Assembly (NCBI RefSeq): GCF_000478275.1
Contig: NZ_ASJB01000029.1
Coordinates: 1-51,608 of the forward strand
Reading direction: 5' to 3'
Source of the DNA: Amycolatopsis orientalis DSM 40040 = KCTC 9412
GTDB taxonomy: Bacteria > Actinomycetota > Actinomycetes > Mycobacteriales > Pseudonocardiaceae
Length of the DNA stretch: 51,608 bases
The notes below the pieces were generated by a model. It did no database searches, was not told where the DNA came from, and saw nothing but the letters and a program-made list of their open reading frames with translations. Position numbers and translations under genes: made by a program. Positions 39,547 to 48,040 of this stretch are shown here, one piece after another (within the stretch, counting starts at the first letter, position 1; each line of letters begins with the position of its first letter).

Positions 39547-41832
39547 CTACAAGAACATGGGGAAGGGATTCAATCTTTCGTACGGGGTCGCCTCGTCGAG
39601 CCTGCCCAGCCGCACCGGGACGTCGAACAGCCGTCCCGGTGCGAAGCGGCTCCAGAAGGGCCGCAACCCCGGAACGACGACCCGGACCACCGGGAGGTCG
39701 ATGTCGGGCCTGGTCTGATCGAGCACCAGCGTCTCCATTCCGAGCACGGAAAGCTTGCGCACCAACGATTCCACGTCGTCCCGCACGTCGGACCGCCGGA
39801 CGAACTTGAAGTCCGCGGCCCGTTTCGCCGAACGTCCAGGCGCCGGCAGCAGATACGGCTGGTTCGCGACCGTAGCGTGCCGGAGCCACCGCGCCGCGTC
39901 GGGATCGTCGAGCTCGACGTCGTTCTCGAGCACCGCCGGGATCATCTGGTTGAGCTCGCTGACCGCCCTCCGCAGCGCCGTCCTGGGATCCAGGTGGGCG
40001 CCGAAGCCCATCATGACGTTCTCGCGCGGCCCGGCGATACTCCTGGACAGCGCGACCATCACCGGGACACCGAGATCCGCGGTCAGATCGAGGACCCACA
40101 GCTCGCGGCCCGCCCGCGCGTACTGGCCGGCCATCTCCTCGGCCCACGGGTCGTCGAACGAGGCGATGTCGACGCCGGGCACGGGAAGCCGGTTGTACCA
40201 CCACATCGCGACGGCGTCGCGTTCGACGAGTTCGAGCAGTCCCTGCAGGATCGCGTCCTCGAGGCTGCTGCCCGCCGCGCAGCCGTTGGAGTCGGCGCGC
40301 ATCCCGCCGATCCCGCATTCCGGCGGCACGCCGTAGTAGAGGTACGCCGTCGGCATCAGTTTCCGGCGCTGCTGCGACAGCGACCACAACGGCGTCCAGT
40401 CGACGGCGGCGGCGTCGTCGAACCGTTCCGGGACATGCTGGAAGATCGCGTGCCTGGCGTTCCACTCGTCACGGCCCGCGTACTGGCGCTCGTCGAAGAG
40501 CATGCACGAGTTCGGGTGGACGGCGTCGTCGCCGAGCGCGCGGAAGGAGTCGTGGATGCGCAGTTCGTCGCCCTGGTAGTTCGCCGAGAACCGTTCGAGC
40601 GCCTCACACAGCGCGCCGACCTCCGCGTCGAGCGGGCTCGCGCCCTTGCCGCCGTTGTCGCCGCGCAGCCCGGCCTGCAACCCGGCCTCCCCGCGGACGC
40701 GGCGGGCGACGTTGAGCCCGGAACGGTAGGCGTTCACGAACGCCGGCGCCCTCGGGTCACGGGCGATCTCCTTGATGATGCCGGTGACCGGGCTGACCAG
40801 ATGGCCGTAGCGGTCGAGCACCTCGACCGGGGTGAGCGTCCGGTGCCCGCCACCGCCCGACGTCGCCTTCTTGGCCTCCCGCAGCACGACCGGCTCGGCC
40901 GTCCGCGCCGCGACGATCCCCTCGTCACCGCATTCCGGGCACTGCGGGCGCCGCCGCAGTTCGTGCAGCCGCCCCTGCAGGTCGAGGGTGTCCAGGATCC
41001 ACACCGCCTGCTGACCCGGATACCGGTGACCCGCCAGCCATTTCGACGCTTCGAGCGAGATCAGCTGCGACGCGGCCGCGGTCAGCGGCGGCACGGCGGG
41101 CATCGGGAACGAAGCCGGGCCGTCGTGCCCGAGGACCTCCTGCACACAGGCCTCCGCGTGCCGGTGCCCCCACAGCCGGTTGGTCAGGCAGTGCCAGCAG
41201 CCGGACCGGCCGGGCTGCAGGATCGGGCCGATCCACACCTGCGAACCCGAGGGCCTGGCCAGCAGCCACGGCCTCCCGGTGCGCCGGTGCTCCGCGTCGA
41301 TCTCGGCCAGCATCGGGTCGAGGTAGTCGTCGCACAGCACGATCGCCAGTTCCGACGCCGTCGCGACCACCTCGATCCCGCTCGCGCCGAGCGCGTTCTC
41401 CACCTGCGAGGTGTCGACACCGCGGCCGATCGCGGTCAGGCTCGCGGTCGCGGGCTTCTGGCGGGAGGCCACCGCGGACGCGTCGAGACCGCACGCGTCC
41501 CAGTACGCGAGCGCGCGCTCGTCCCCGCTGAGCTCGTCCGGGACATGGACGGTGACCAGACCCGCCTCGACCAGCCTGGCCAGTACGCCGGTGACCTGTT
41601 CGGTGCTCATCCCCTCCGGGCAGGCGGAGAGGACAGCGTCGAGGTCACGGGTGCCGTCGAGCAGCGCCGCCACCGAGGCGACCTGCGCGCCGCGCATCGC
41701 GATGACACCCTGTTCCGAGAACAGGTAGGCGCCGTTCCCTTCGCTGATCTCCGCACGCAGGTGCCGCTTGAACCCCAGGCCACCGCTGATCGAGCCGGAC
41801 GTCGACGATGCCTCGCGCATGAGAACCCCCAT
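39547..41832 (-). CDS. YcaO azoline cyclodehydratase fused to leader-binding E1-like domain
   Basis: The 761-aa protein joins an Ocin-ThiF/cyclodehydratase C-like N half (about 1-340) to a C-terminal YcaO domain (about 360-761). The N half has a RiPP recognition element-like start (KRHLRAEISEGNGAYLFSEQG) and a zinc tetrad CWHC (about 213) and CPEC (about 298). YcaO motifs are ALCEALERFSANYQ, GCAAGSSLEDAILQGLLELVERDA (ATP/Mg binding) and a C-terminal NPFPMFL tail, the Pro-rich end needed for cyclodehydration. It converts Cys/Ser/Thr in a precursor to azolines using ATP. ATG 41832 and in-frame ATG 41820 (GGGGG 5 nt upstream) are both possible. It is divergent from the second SARP gene. Confidence 0.92.
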   Translation of the reverse strand: MGVLMREASSTSGSISGGLGFKRHLRAEISEGNGAYLFSEQGVIAMRGAQVASVAALLDGTRDLDAVLSACPEGMSTEQVTGVLARLVEAGLVTVHVPDELSGDERALAYWDACGLDASAVASRQKPATASLTAIGRGVDTSQVENALGASGIEVVATASELAIVLCDDYLDPMLAEIDAEHRRTGRPWLLARPSGSQVWIGPILQPGRSGCWHCLTNRLWGHRHAEACVQEVLGHDGPASFPMPAVPPLTAAASQLISLEASKWLAGHRYPGQQAVWILDTLDLQGRLHELRRRPQCPECGDEGIVAARTAEPVVLREAKKATSGGGGHRTLTPVEVLDRYGHLVSPVTGIIKEIARDPRAPAFVNAYRSGLNVARRVRGEAGLQAGLRGDNGGKGASPLDAEVGALCEALERFSANYQGDELRIHDSFRALGDDAVHPNSCMLFDERQYAGRDEWNARHAIFQHVPERFDDAAAVDWTPLWSLSQQRRKLMPTAYLYYGVPPECGIGGMRADSNGCAAGSSLEDAILQGLLELVERDAVAMWWYNRLPVPGVDIASFDDPWAEEMAGQYARAGRELWVLDLTADLGVPVMVALSRSIAGPRENVMMGFGAHLDPRTALRRAVSELNQMIPAVLENDVELDDPDAARWLRHATVANQPYLLPAPGRSAKRAADFKFVRRSDVRDDVESLVRKLSVLGMETLVLDQTRPDIDLPVVRVVVPGLRPFWSRFAPGRLFDVPVRLGRLDEATPYERLNPFPMFL

Positions 41833-42041
41833 GGTCGGTTCGGTCCCCCGAATCCTGCTGGGCGGGGACGGGCACCGACCAGTGCGCTCTTCACGGCTCG
41901 GATGTGAAAAACCCATGTTTTCCCGGGACGCACGCACGCGGGACCTGGTGGACGGCTCACTGGCCCGGCGCCCCGCCGCTCTGTCACTGTCGACGTGCTG
42001 GAAAACGGACACGACGCGTATCGAGCTGGAGGGCGCTTGCG

Positions 42042-42881
42042 ATGTACGCCGGATCACGAGTATCGGACACGCACCACGGCTCGGCACCTAACCCGAATCC
42101 GGACCTGTCCGCAAGCCCCGTCCGCTTCACCCTCCTCGGCGCGCTCGAACTGGTGCGGGACGGGATCGACTACGCGCCGACGACGCCGAAGCTGCTGCAG
42201 GTGCTCGGCATGCTGGTGATGAGCCCGGGGAAGATCGTGCACATCGACACGATCGTGCAGGAACTGTGGGCCAACGACCCGCCGCGCAGCGTCCGCACCA
42301 CCATGCACACCTACATCTACCAGCTACGCCGGTGCATCGACGAGAACGACCTCGCCCCCTACGGCGAGGCCATGCTGGCGACGAAACCGCCGGGGTACGT
42401 GTTCCGGATCGCCCCGGAGCAGGTGGACGTCTTCGAGTTCCAGGCGCTGCAGAAGAAGGGCCGGGAACTCCAGCTGCGGGACGAGCACATCGAAGCGGCG
42501 AAGGCCTTCCGGTCGGCGCTGGACCTGTGGTCCGGGCCGCCGCTGGCGAACGTCCACTGTGGACCGGTGCTGTCGGCGTACGCCGTCGACCTGGTCGAAC
42601 AGCGGCGCAGCACCCTGCACCTGCGCATCGAGGCGGATATCGCGGCCGGGATGCGGCACGAGCTGATCGGCGAACTGCGCTCACTGGTCAGCGCGAACCC
42701 GCTGGACGAGGCCCTGCACGGCCAGCTGATCCGCGTACTCGGCCGCAGCGGACGACGATCCGACGCCCTCGCGACCTATCGCCAGGTACGCGCGAGGCTC
42801 AACAATGAACTAGGCGTGGAACCCTGCGACGAACTGCAGGTCCTGCATCACGGCCTGCTTTCCGAGGGTGAACCGGCGTGA
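42042..42881 (+). CDS. SARP-family pathway activator (copy 2 of 2)
   Basis: The 279-aa SARP has the winged-helix domain (about 28-118; VRFTLLGALELVRDGIDYAPTTPKLLQVL ... PRSVRTTMHTYIYQLRRCI) and the BTAD domain (about 125-275). It is very similar to the SARP at 7183. GGAGGGCG lies 7 nt before the ATG, which decides the start; the frame is open further upstream. It is divergent from the YcaO/SagB operon across a 209-bp gap and is followed by an HxlR gene, so it probably controls the RiPP-enzyme operon, the enediyne genes, or both. Confidence 0.92.
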   Translation: MYAGSRVSDTHHGSAPNPNPDLSASPVRFTLLGALELVRDGIDYAPTTPKLLQVLGMLVMSPGKIVHIDTIVQELWANDPPRSVRTTMHTYIYQLRRCIDENDLAPYGEAMLATKPPGYVFRIAPEQVDVFEFQALQKKGRELQLRDEHIEAAKAFRSALDLWSGPPLANVHCGPVLSAYAVDLVEQRRSTLHLRIEADIAAGMRHELIGELRSLVSANPLDEALHGQLIRVLGRSGRRSDALATYRQVRARLNNELGVEPCDELQVLHHGLLSEGEPA

Positions 42882-42927
42882 ACGGCGGAGCACACTCCCG
42901 GCACGGAACGAAAGTGAGGATCGGCGG

Positions 42928-43614
42928 ATGAGCAGTCGTACCTATGGGCAGTTCTGCGGTCTGGCCCGCGCGCTGGAGATCATCGGCGAACGCTGGTCAC
43001 TGCTGATCGTCCGTGACCTCGTCCTCGGCCCGAAGCGGTTCACCGAGCTGCAGGCGGGCCTGCCCAAGATCCCGGCGAGCACGCTGTCCGCCCGGCTCAA
43101 CGAACTCGAGCAGTCCGGCGTGCTCCGCCGCCGCCTGCTCCCCCAGCTCGACGCCGCGGTGGTCTACGAACTCACCGAGTACGGCGGCGAACTCGACCAG
43201 ATCGTGCTGGACCTGGGCCTTTGGGGCGCGCGGTCGCTGGGGCGGCCCGCCCCCGAGGACGTCTTCACCCTGGACGCGGCGATCCTCTCGCTGTACACGA
43301 CCTTCCAGAGCGAGAAGGCCAAGGGCATCCACGCCACCTACGAACTGCATTACCCGGGCGGGATGGTCCTGCACGCGATCATCGAGGACGGCGCGCTCAA
43401 GGTCGCGGACGGCGCGCATCCCGGTGCCGACGCGATGATCGAACCGCTGGGCCCGTTCATCACGGACCTGCTGAGCGGCCAGCTGTCCCCGGCCGAAGCG
43501 CTGCGGACCGGCAAGGTCCGGCTCGAAGGGGCCACGGAGTACCTGGAGCTGTTCACCGAGCTGTTCCAGATCCCGGCCGCACCGAAGGCGGCACCCGGCA
43601 TCGTCGTGCGCTGA
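42928..43614 (+). CDS. HxlR-family regulator with C-terminal SCP2-like domain (copy 2 of 2)
   Basis: The 228-aa protein is the twin of the one at 8051: same length, YGQFCGLARALEIIGERWSLLIVRDLVLGPKRFTEL, the same LDAAVVYELTEYG hinge, and a C-terminal ligand-binding-like domain. ATG 42928 aligns with the twin and has GAGGA upstream; the longer frame from 42868 is rejected for that reason. It is in an operon with SARP copy 2 and probably with the membrane proteins downstream. SARP+HxlR therefore behaves as a duplicated two-gene module. Confidence 0.9.
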   Translation: MSSRTYGQFCGLARALEIIGERWSLLIVRDLVLGPKRFTELQAGLPKIPASTLSARLNELEQSGVLRRRLLPQLDAAVVYELTEYGGELDQIVLDLGLWGARSLGRPAPEDVFTLDAAILSLYTTFQSEKAKGIHATYELHYPGGMVLHAIIEDGALKVADGAHPGADAMIEPLGPFITDLLSGQLSPAEALRTGKVRLEGATEYLELFTELFQIPAAPKAAPGIVVR

Positions 43615-43723
43615 ACGACCTGATCCGCAGGTAGTTCCGCAATTCAGAGTAACGGAAACCGCCGATACGCCGGTTATCGTCGGTATCCGTCACCGGTCGG
43701 TCTTTCCCCCAAGGAGCCCCTTC

Positions 43724-44302
43724 ATGGCCGCACTCGATTCAACACGTCCCGGCCTGCTCGCCTCGCTCAACGGGAAATACCACCGCGCGGCGCTCGCCGT
43801 CTTCGCGGTGGTCGTGGTGGCCCACTGGGCGGAACATCTGGTGCAGGCGTTCCAGATCTACGTCCTGGGCTGGAAGACCCCGGACGCCCGCGGCGTACTC
43901 GGCATCCCGTTCCCGAAGCTGATCAGCTCCGAATGGCTGCACTACGGCTACGCCATCGTCATGCTGATCGCCCTGTTCGCCCTGCGGAAGGGGTTCGCCG
44001 GCCGTTCGCGGCAGTGGTGGAACCTGGCGCTCGGCCTGCAGTTCTGGCACCACATCGAACATCTGCTCCTGCTGATCCAGGCGCAGACCGGCTGGCGGCT
44101 CGGCGGCGGCACCGCGCCGAGCAGCATCATCCAGCTGTTCATCCCCCGGGTGGAACTGCACCTGTTCTACAACACGATCGTCACCATCCCGATGATCATC
44201 GCGATGATCGTGCACCGGAAGGCCTCCGCCGCCGAACGGGAGCTGACCGGCTGCACGTGTTCGCCCGAAAGCCGGCGTGAGCTGGCGACAGCGGCGTCGT
44301 GA
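43724..44302 (+). CDS. Membrane protein with repeated HxxEH motifs, 192 aa
   Basis: The protein has about four hydrophobic helices with clustered His/Glu at their ends: VAHWAEHLVQAF, EWLHYGYAIVML, FWHHIEHLLLLI and VELHLFYNTIVTIP. HWAEH and HHIEH share the HxxEH spacing seen in membrane metal or di-iron sites, so a bound metal is likely. A short C-terminal CTCS could add a ligand. A ribosome binding site, AAGGAG, lies 7 nt upstream. It overlaps the CopC-CopD fusion by 4 bp (GTGA), which points to metal, probably copper, handling. The family is not one I recognise; a membrane oxidoreductase or desaturase-like enzyme is the alternative. Confidence 0.75.
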   Translation: MAALDSTRPGLLASLNGKYHRAALAVFAVVVVAHWAEHLVQAFQIYVLGWKTPDARGVLGIPFPKLISSEWLHYGYAIVMLIALFALRKGFAGRSRQWWNLALGLQFWHHIEHLLLLIQAQTGWRLGGGTAPSSIIQLFIPRVELHLFYNTIVTIPMIIAMIVHRKASAAERELTGCTCSPESRRELATAAS

Positions 44303-45633
44303 CCAGGAGACTCTTCGCGCTCCTCGCCCTCGTGGCGGCGTGGTTCGGGGTCGCGGTACTCGCCGCGGCCCCGGCCTCGGCCCACGTCGAACTCCTCTCC
44401 TCGGACCCCGCCGACGGCGCCCGGCTCATTTCGGCGCCCGCGCAGGTCTCCGTCACCCTGTCGGAGAACATCGGCATCCAGCCGAACTCGATCAAGGTCG
44501 TCGACACCCAGGGCACGAACGTCGCCACCGGACCGGTGTTCCAGCCGGGTGACGTCGCCGAGCAGGTCGCCGTCAAGCTGGAATCCGATCTCCCCGACGG
44601 CAGCTACCTCGTCGAGTACGCCTTCGTCTCGACCGATTCGCATCCGGTGCGCGGCACGATCGCGTTCGTCGTCGGCACCGGCCCACTGATCACGTCGGCG
44701 GGCGCGGTGTCCGCGTCGACCGGCACCGATCCGGTGACCGACGCGCTGTTCACCACCTTCCGCTGGGGCTCGTTCGGCGGGGTCGCGCTGCTCGGCGGGC
44801 TGGTGTTCGTGCTGGTCTGCCGTCCGGGCGGCCGGACCGACCCGGCGGCGCGGAAGCTGATCACCGCGGGCGTCTGGCTCTCGGCGGTCACGGCCGTGGC
44901 CGGGTTCCTGCTGCAAGGCCCGTACGTCGCGGGCCGCGGTGTCGACGCGGTCTTCGACCCGGCCCTGATCGAGGCGACCCTGCGGGTGGCCTACGGGAAA
45001 CTGCTGCTCCTGCGGCTGGCCGCGATCGTCGCGCTCGCCGTGCTCGTACGACGGCTGCTGGCGGGCGACCTCTCGGAGCGGCTGCGGTCACGGTACGAGA
45101 ACCTCGGCATCGCGGCCGGGTTCCTCGTGATGCTGAGCTTCTCCGCGACCGGGCACGCGGTGGCCGACAAGATCATGTTCCTCTCGGTCAGCGCCGACCT
45201 CGCGCACTTCGGCGCGATGGCGGTCTGGGTCGGCGGCCTGATCCAGCTGGCCGTGCTGCTGCGCGGCCGGTATCCGGCGGAGGAGGCCGAGCCCGCCTTG
45301 GCACGTTTCCACCCGATCGCGACCACGTCGATCGTGATCATGGTGGTCAGCGGCGCCTACCTGGGTTTCCGGCTCGTGCCGTCGGTGGAGGCGCTCTGGA
45401 CGTCGGCTTACGGCATCGTCTTCCTGCTGAAGCTGACCGGGTTCGCCGCGTTGCTGCTGGTGGCGAACGTGAGCCGCGCCGCGGTGCGCCGCGGGATCCC
45501 CGGCCGCGGCGGCACCGGCGTCGTGACCGCCGACCTGCGGCGGCTGCGGGTCAGCGTCGGGGCCGAGGTGCTGATCGTGGCCGTGGTGCTCGCACTGGCC
45601 GCGGCACTGTCGTCGATGTCCCCGACCGGCTGA
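44299..45633 (+). CDS. Copper-resistance CopC-CopD fusion (YcnJ-like)
   Basis: The 444-aa protein has a signal peptide ending in ASAHVELLSSDPADG; the mature N-terminal His is the CopC copper ligand. The CopC domain (about 29-125) contains DSHPVRGTIAFVV. The CopD domain follows with eight or more membrane helices (RWGSFGGVALLGGLVF ... ATGHAV, HFGAMAVWVGGL), including His residues for copper. It imports or buffers copper at the membrane. It is coupled to the His-rich membrane protein and lies downstream of the SARP/HxlR pair. Its presence in a biosynthetic locus suggests copper supply for a cluster enzyme, or chance adjacency to the copper genes at 47-50 kb. Confidence 0.88.
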   Translation: MTRRLFALLALVAAWFGVAVLAAAPASAHVELLSSDPADGARLISAPAQVSVTLSENIGIQPNSIKVVDTQGTNVATGPVFQPGDVAEQVAVKLESDLPDGSYLVEYAFVSTDSHPVRGTIAFVVGTGPLITSAGAVSASTGTDPVTDALFTTFRWGSFGGVALLGGLVFVLVCRPGGRTDPAARKLITAGVWLSAVTAVAGFLLQGPYVAGRGVDAVFDPALIEATLRVAYGKLLLLRLAAIVALAVLVRRLLAGDLSERLRSRYENLGIAAGFLVMLSFSATGHAVADKIMFLSVSADLAHFGAMAVWVGGLIQLAVLLRGRYPAEEAEPALARFHPIATTSIVIMVVSGAYLGFRLVPSVEALWTSAYGIVFLLKLTGFAALLLVANVSRAAVRRGIPGRGGTGVVTADLRRLRVSVGAEVLIVAVVLALAAALSSMSPTG

Positions 45634-45640
45634 GCGGCGC

Positions 45641-46336
45641 TCAGCCCTCGGTCGCCTCGTCCGGCGGGACGAACGGCCCCCAGGTGAAGGCCTGGAGCCA
45701 CGGCTCGGGATCGCCCAGCCAGTCGAGAGCGGCGATCTGGGCCGGGCTCCGGCGCCCGGCGAGCGACCGGTACAGGTCCGCGGGCGGTCCCGAGAGCACC
45801 GCGGCGACCGGTTCGGTGCCGGCGATCCAGCTCGCCCCCTCGGTCTCGATCCGCATACCGGGCAGCCCGTGCCTGGTCAGCGAGGCGCCGAGGCCACTGA
45901 TGAGCACCTCGAAACCGCGGAGCCAGGCCGGGTGGGCCTCGGGCAACGGGGCGCCGAGCGCGTACCGGAGATCGAGTTCGTGGGTGAAGGCGTCCATCAC
46001 CATGATGTCGCCGCGGCTCTTGCCGTCGCCGTCCGCGGCGAGGAGGGTGTCGGCCTCGGGCCCGCGTTCGCTCCAGAGACGCAGCAGCGCGGCGACCGGC
46101 GCCTGCTCCGGATTCGGGCGCGGTTCACCGCCGAACCGGGTGATCACCCGGTCGCAGATCTCCGTCAGATGTGCGAGCAGTTCCCGCACGGTCCACTGTG
46201 GACAAGCGGGGACGATCCGGTCGCCCGCGCCCGCGTGATCGGTGAGCAAGATCGCGATGTTCTCTCTGACCTGCCGATATCCTTCGGCCGCCGTCGCCGT
46301 ATTCCAGCCAGGGACCCGAATTCGGCTGCTCGTCAC
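45641..46336 (-). CDS. Mycothiol-dependent maleylpyruvate isomerase-family protein
   Basis: The 231-aa protein fits the actinobacterial DinB-superfamily proteins annotated as maleylpyruvate isomerase/mycothiol-dependent enzymes: N-terminal helical bundle with CPQWTVRELLAHLTEICDRV and the metal-binding FTHELDLRYALG. It may use mycothiol to isomerise or detoxify small molecules. GTG 46336 has AGGAGG 7 nt upstream, favouring it over an ATG at 46372. It is convergent with the CopC-CopD gene. Confidence 0.83.
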   Translation of the reverse strand: MTSSRIRVPGWNTATAAEGYRQVRENIAILLTDHAGAGDRIVPACPQWTVRELLAHLTEICDRVITRFGGEPRPNPEQAPVAALLRLWSERGPEADTLLAADGDGKSRGDIMVMDAFTHELDLRYALGAPLPEAHPAWLRGFEVLISGLGASLTRHGLPGMRIETEGASWIAGTEPVAAVLSGPPADLYRSLAGRRSPAQIAALDWLGDPEPWLQAFTWGPFVPPDEATEG

Positions 46337-46559
46337 GCGGCCACCTCCTGTGGGAAATCGATGGTCGTCCATTCTCCCACCACTTCGGGGATCACCCTTC
46401 TCGCAGCTTGCGCCGGACCGTTCGGCGCAAGATCACCCACCCGTGACGCGTGTCCTTGCGCCTTCAGGCACACTGGACGCAGCAACCCCGTGTGGCAAGA
46501 GCCCTGTGCACCAAGGGAAACGCACACCGGTGACGGATCGCCCACTGTGGAGGTGACCA

Positions 46560-47231
46560 ATGGAGATGCCCGGCTTCGATCTGGCGTGGCGTGGTTTCAA
46601 TCGCGCCCAGGTCCGGGAATTCGTTCGAGAGGTGGAAACCGAACTACGACGAGTGGCCGCCGAACGCGACGAAGCGATCCGTCGCGGAGAAGCCCTCGCC
46701 GCCAGACTCACCGCCGCGCAAGAGGAAAATCGCGAACTGAAGGCGAGCGTCGACCGGATCAGCCGGGTGCCGATCGCGCCGGACGCGCTGCAGGAGCGTT
46801 CGCGCCGGATGCTCGAACTCACCCGCGAAGAGGCCGACGACATCATCGCGCGCGCCACCGAGGAGGCCGCCGCGGCCGAGGCGGAGCGGAAGCGGATCAC
46901 CGAAGACTTCGAACTGGCCATGACGCTGCGCCGGGCCGAGGCCATGCGCGCGCTCGCCGCCCGGGACGAAGCCGCGCAGGCGCGGGCGCGAAAACTGCTC
47001 GAGGACGCCGCCGAGAAGGGCGAACGCCTGGTCGCCGAAGCGCGGGAGAAAGCCGACGAGGCCCTCAGTCTGCGCGATGACGTGCTGAAACAGCTGATCG
47101 GGGCCCGCGAACTGCTCGCGGAAGCCGGGACGGTCCTGGCGGTCACCGTGGATCCGAAACCGGAAGTGCCCGTTCAGCGCCGGAGCAGGTCAGAGCCCCG
47201 CGCCGGCGCCGAAGCGGCCACGACCACCTAG
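46560..47231 (+). CDS. DivIVA-domain-like coiled-coil protein
   Basis: The 223-aa protein starts with FDLAWRGFNRAQVREFVREVETEL, a DivIVA-like N-terminal motif, then a long Ala/Glu/Arg-rich coiled coil (about 25-190) and a Pro/Arg tail. Such proteins sit at poles or septa in actinomycetes, or have unknown structural roles. No membrane segment is present. A GGAGG ribosome binding site at 46549-46553 supports ATG 46560. The 3' end overlaps the convergent YciI gene by 4 bp. Confidence 0.82.
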   Translation: MEMPGFDLAWRGFNRAQVREFVREVETELRRVAAERDEAIRRGEALAARLTAAQEENRELKASVDRISRVPIAPDALQERSRRMLELTREEADDIIARATEEAAAAEAERKRITEDFELAMTLRRAEAMRALAARDEAAQARARKLLEDAAEKGERLVAEAREKADEALSLRDDVLKQLIGARELLAEAGTVLAVTVDPKPEVPVQRRSRSEPRAGAEAATTT

Positions 47232-47590
47232 GCGTTGTCTCCCGAGGAAAAGACCACCGGGCGGATCTCCATCGCGTTGACATGCGCGTCCGGGATCTGG
47301 CCGGCGATCTCGATCGCGCGTTCCTTGCTGTCGCATTCGACCAGGTAGAAGCCCGCGAGGTACTCCTTCGACTCCGCGTACGGGCCGTCGGTGACCACCG
47401 GGACGCCGTCACGCACCCGGACCACAGTGCTCTCCTTCGGCTCCGCCAGCGCCTGTGTCCCGAGCAGTTCGCCACTCTCGGACAGCTTCTTCATGAAAGG
47501 GTCGATCCTGGCGACCACCTCGTCGCGCTCCTCCGCGGGAAGGGCGTCCCACGCGGTGGGGTTCATCGTGATCATGATCATGTACTTCAT
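47228..47590 (-). CDS. YciI/YCII-related protein
   Basis: The 120-aa protein has the YCII fold signatures MKYMIMITMNP, FMKKLSESGELLGTQAL, VTDGPYAESKEYLAGFYLVECDS and IPDAHVNAMEIRPV. The family includes small dimeric proteins often encoded near sigma factors; the function is unknown. An AGGAGG ribosome binding site lies 7 nt upstream of ATG 47590. No sigma factor gene is next to it here. Confidence 0.9.
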   Translation of the reverse strand: MKYMIMITMNPTAWDALPAEERDEVVARIDPFMKKLSESGELLGTQALAEPKESTVVRVRDGVPVVTDGPYAESKEYLAGFYLVECDSKERAIEIAGQIPDAHVNAMEIRPVVFSSGDNA

Positions 47591-47700
47591 CGGTGTTCCT
47601 CCTGGTCGTCCGGCCGGTGCCCGGCCACTCACGCAGGAGTCGGAGCCGCCGGATCGTCCTCGACATCCTGGCAGCCACGAATTTCGCCCGCCCGGGGTGG

Positions 47701-47720
47701 ATACGTGGGGAGGGTATACT
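47701..47720 (+). promoter_or_regulatory. Probable csoR promoter with operator-like box
   Basis: ATACGTGGGGAGGGTATACT lies 39 nt before the csoR ATG. TATACT is a good -10 element, and GGGGAGGGTATAC resembles one half of CsoR-type operators (GTATAC with a G-run). Autoregulation is plausible, not shown. Confidence 0.4.
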
Positions 47721-47758
47721 GGCCGCAGGTTGGGGATCGACGAGAGAACGGGTGCGGA

Positions 47759-48040
47759 ATGACGGGCTACGGCAGCGAGCGAGAGGCCTATCTCAAGCGC
47801 CTGCGCCGGATCGAGGGGCAGATCCGCGGCTTGCAGCGGATGGTCGAAGAGGACAAGTACTGCATCGACATCCTGACCCAGGTGTCCGCGGCCACCAAGG
47901 CACTGCAGTCGTTCTCTCTCGAACTGCTGGACGAGCACCTCGCCACCTGTGTGGTGCAGGCCGCCGCCGCGGGCGGGGAAGAGGCCGACCTCAAGGTCCG
48001 GGAAGCCTCGGACGCCATCGCCAGGCTGGTCCGCTCCTGA
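47759..48040 (+). CDS. csoR: CsoR-type copper-sensing repressor
   Basis: The 93-aa protein has the DUF156 helical fold and the copper triad Cys35 (EDKYCIDIL), His60 and Cys64 (LLDEHLATC) of CsoR. It represses copper efflux genes and releases DNA on Cu(I) binding. It ends at 48040, immediately adjacent to the stop of convergent copA at 48041. The likely target is the operator upstream of copZ at 50644. The start is ATG 47759, which gives MTGYGSEREAYLKRLRRIEGQ. Confidence 0.9.
   Translation: MTGYGSEREAYLKRLRRIEGQIRGLQRMVEEDKYCIDILTQVSAATKALQSFSLELLDEHLATCVVQAAAAGGEEADLKVREASDAIARLVRS

Noticed and set aside
41911..42091. A short Cys-containing frame just upstream of the SARP, considered as a YcaO substrate
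   Set aside because: There is no ribosome binding site, it overlaps the SARP start and leader, and it has no leader-core layout.
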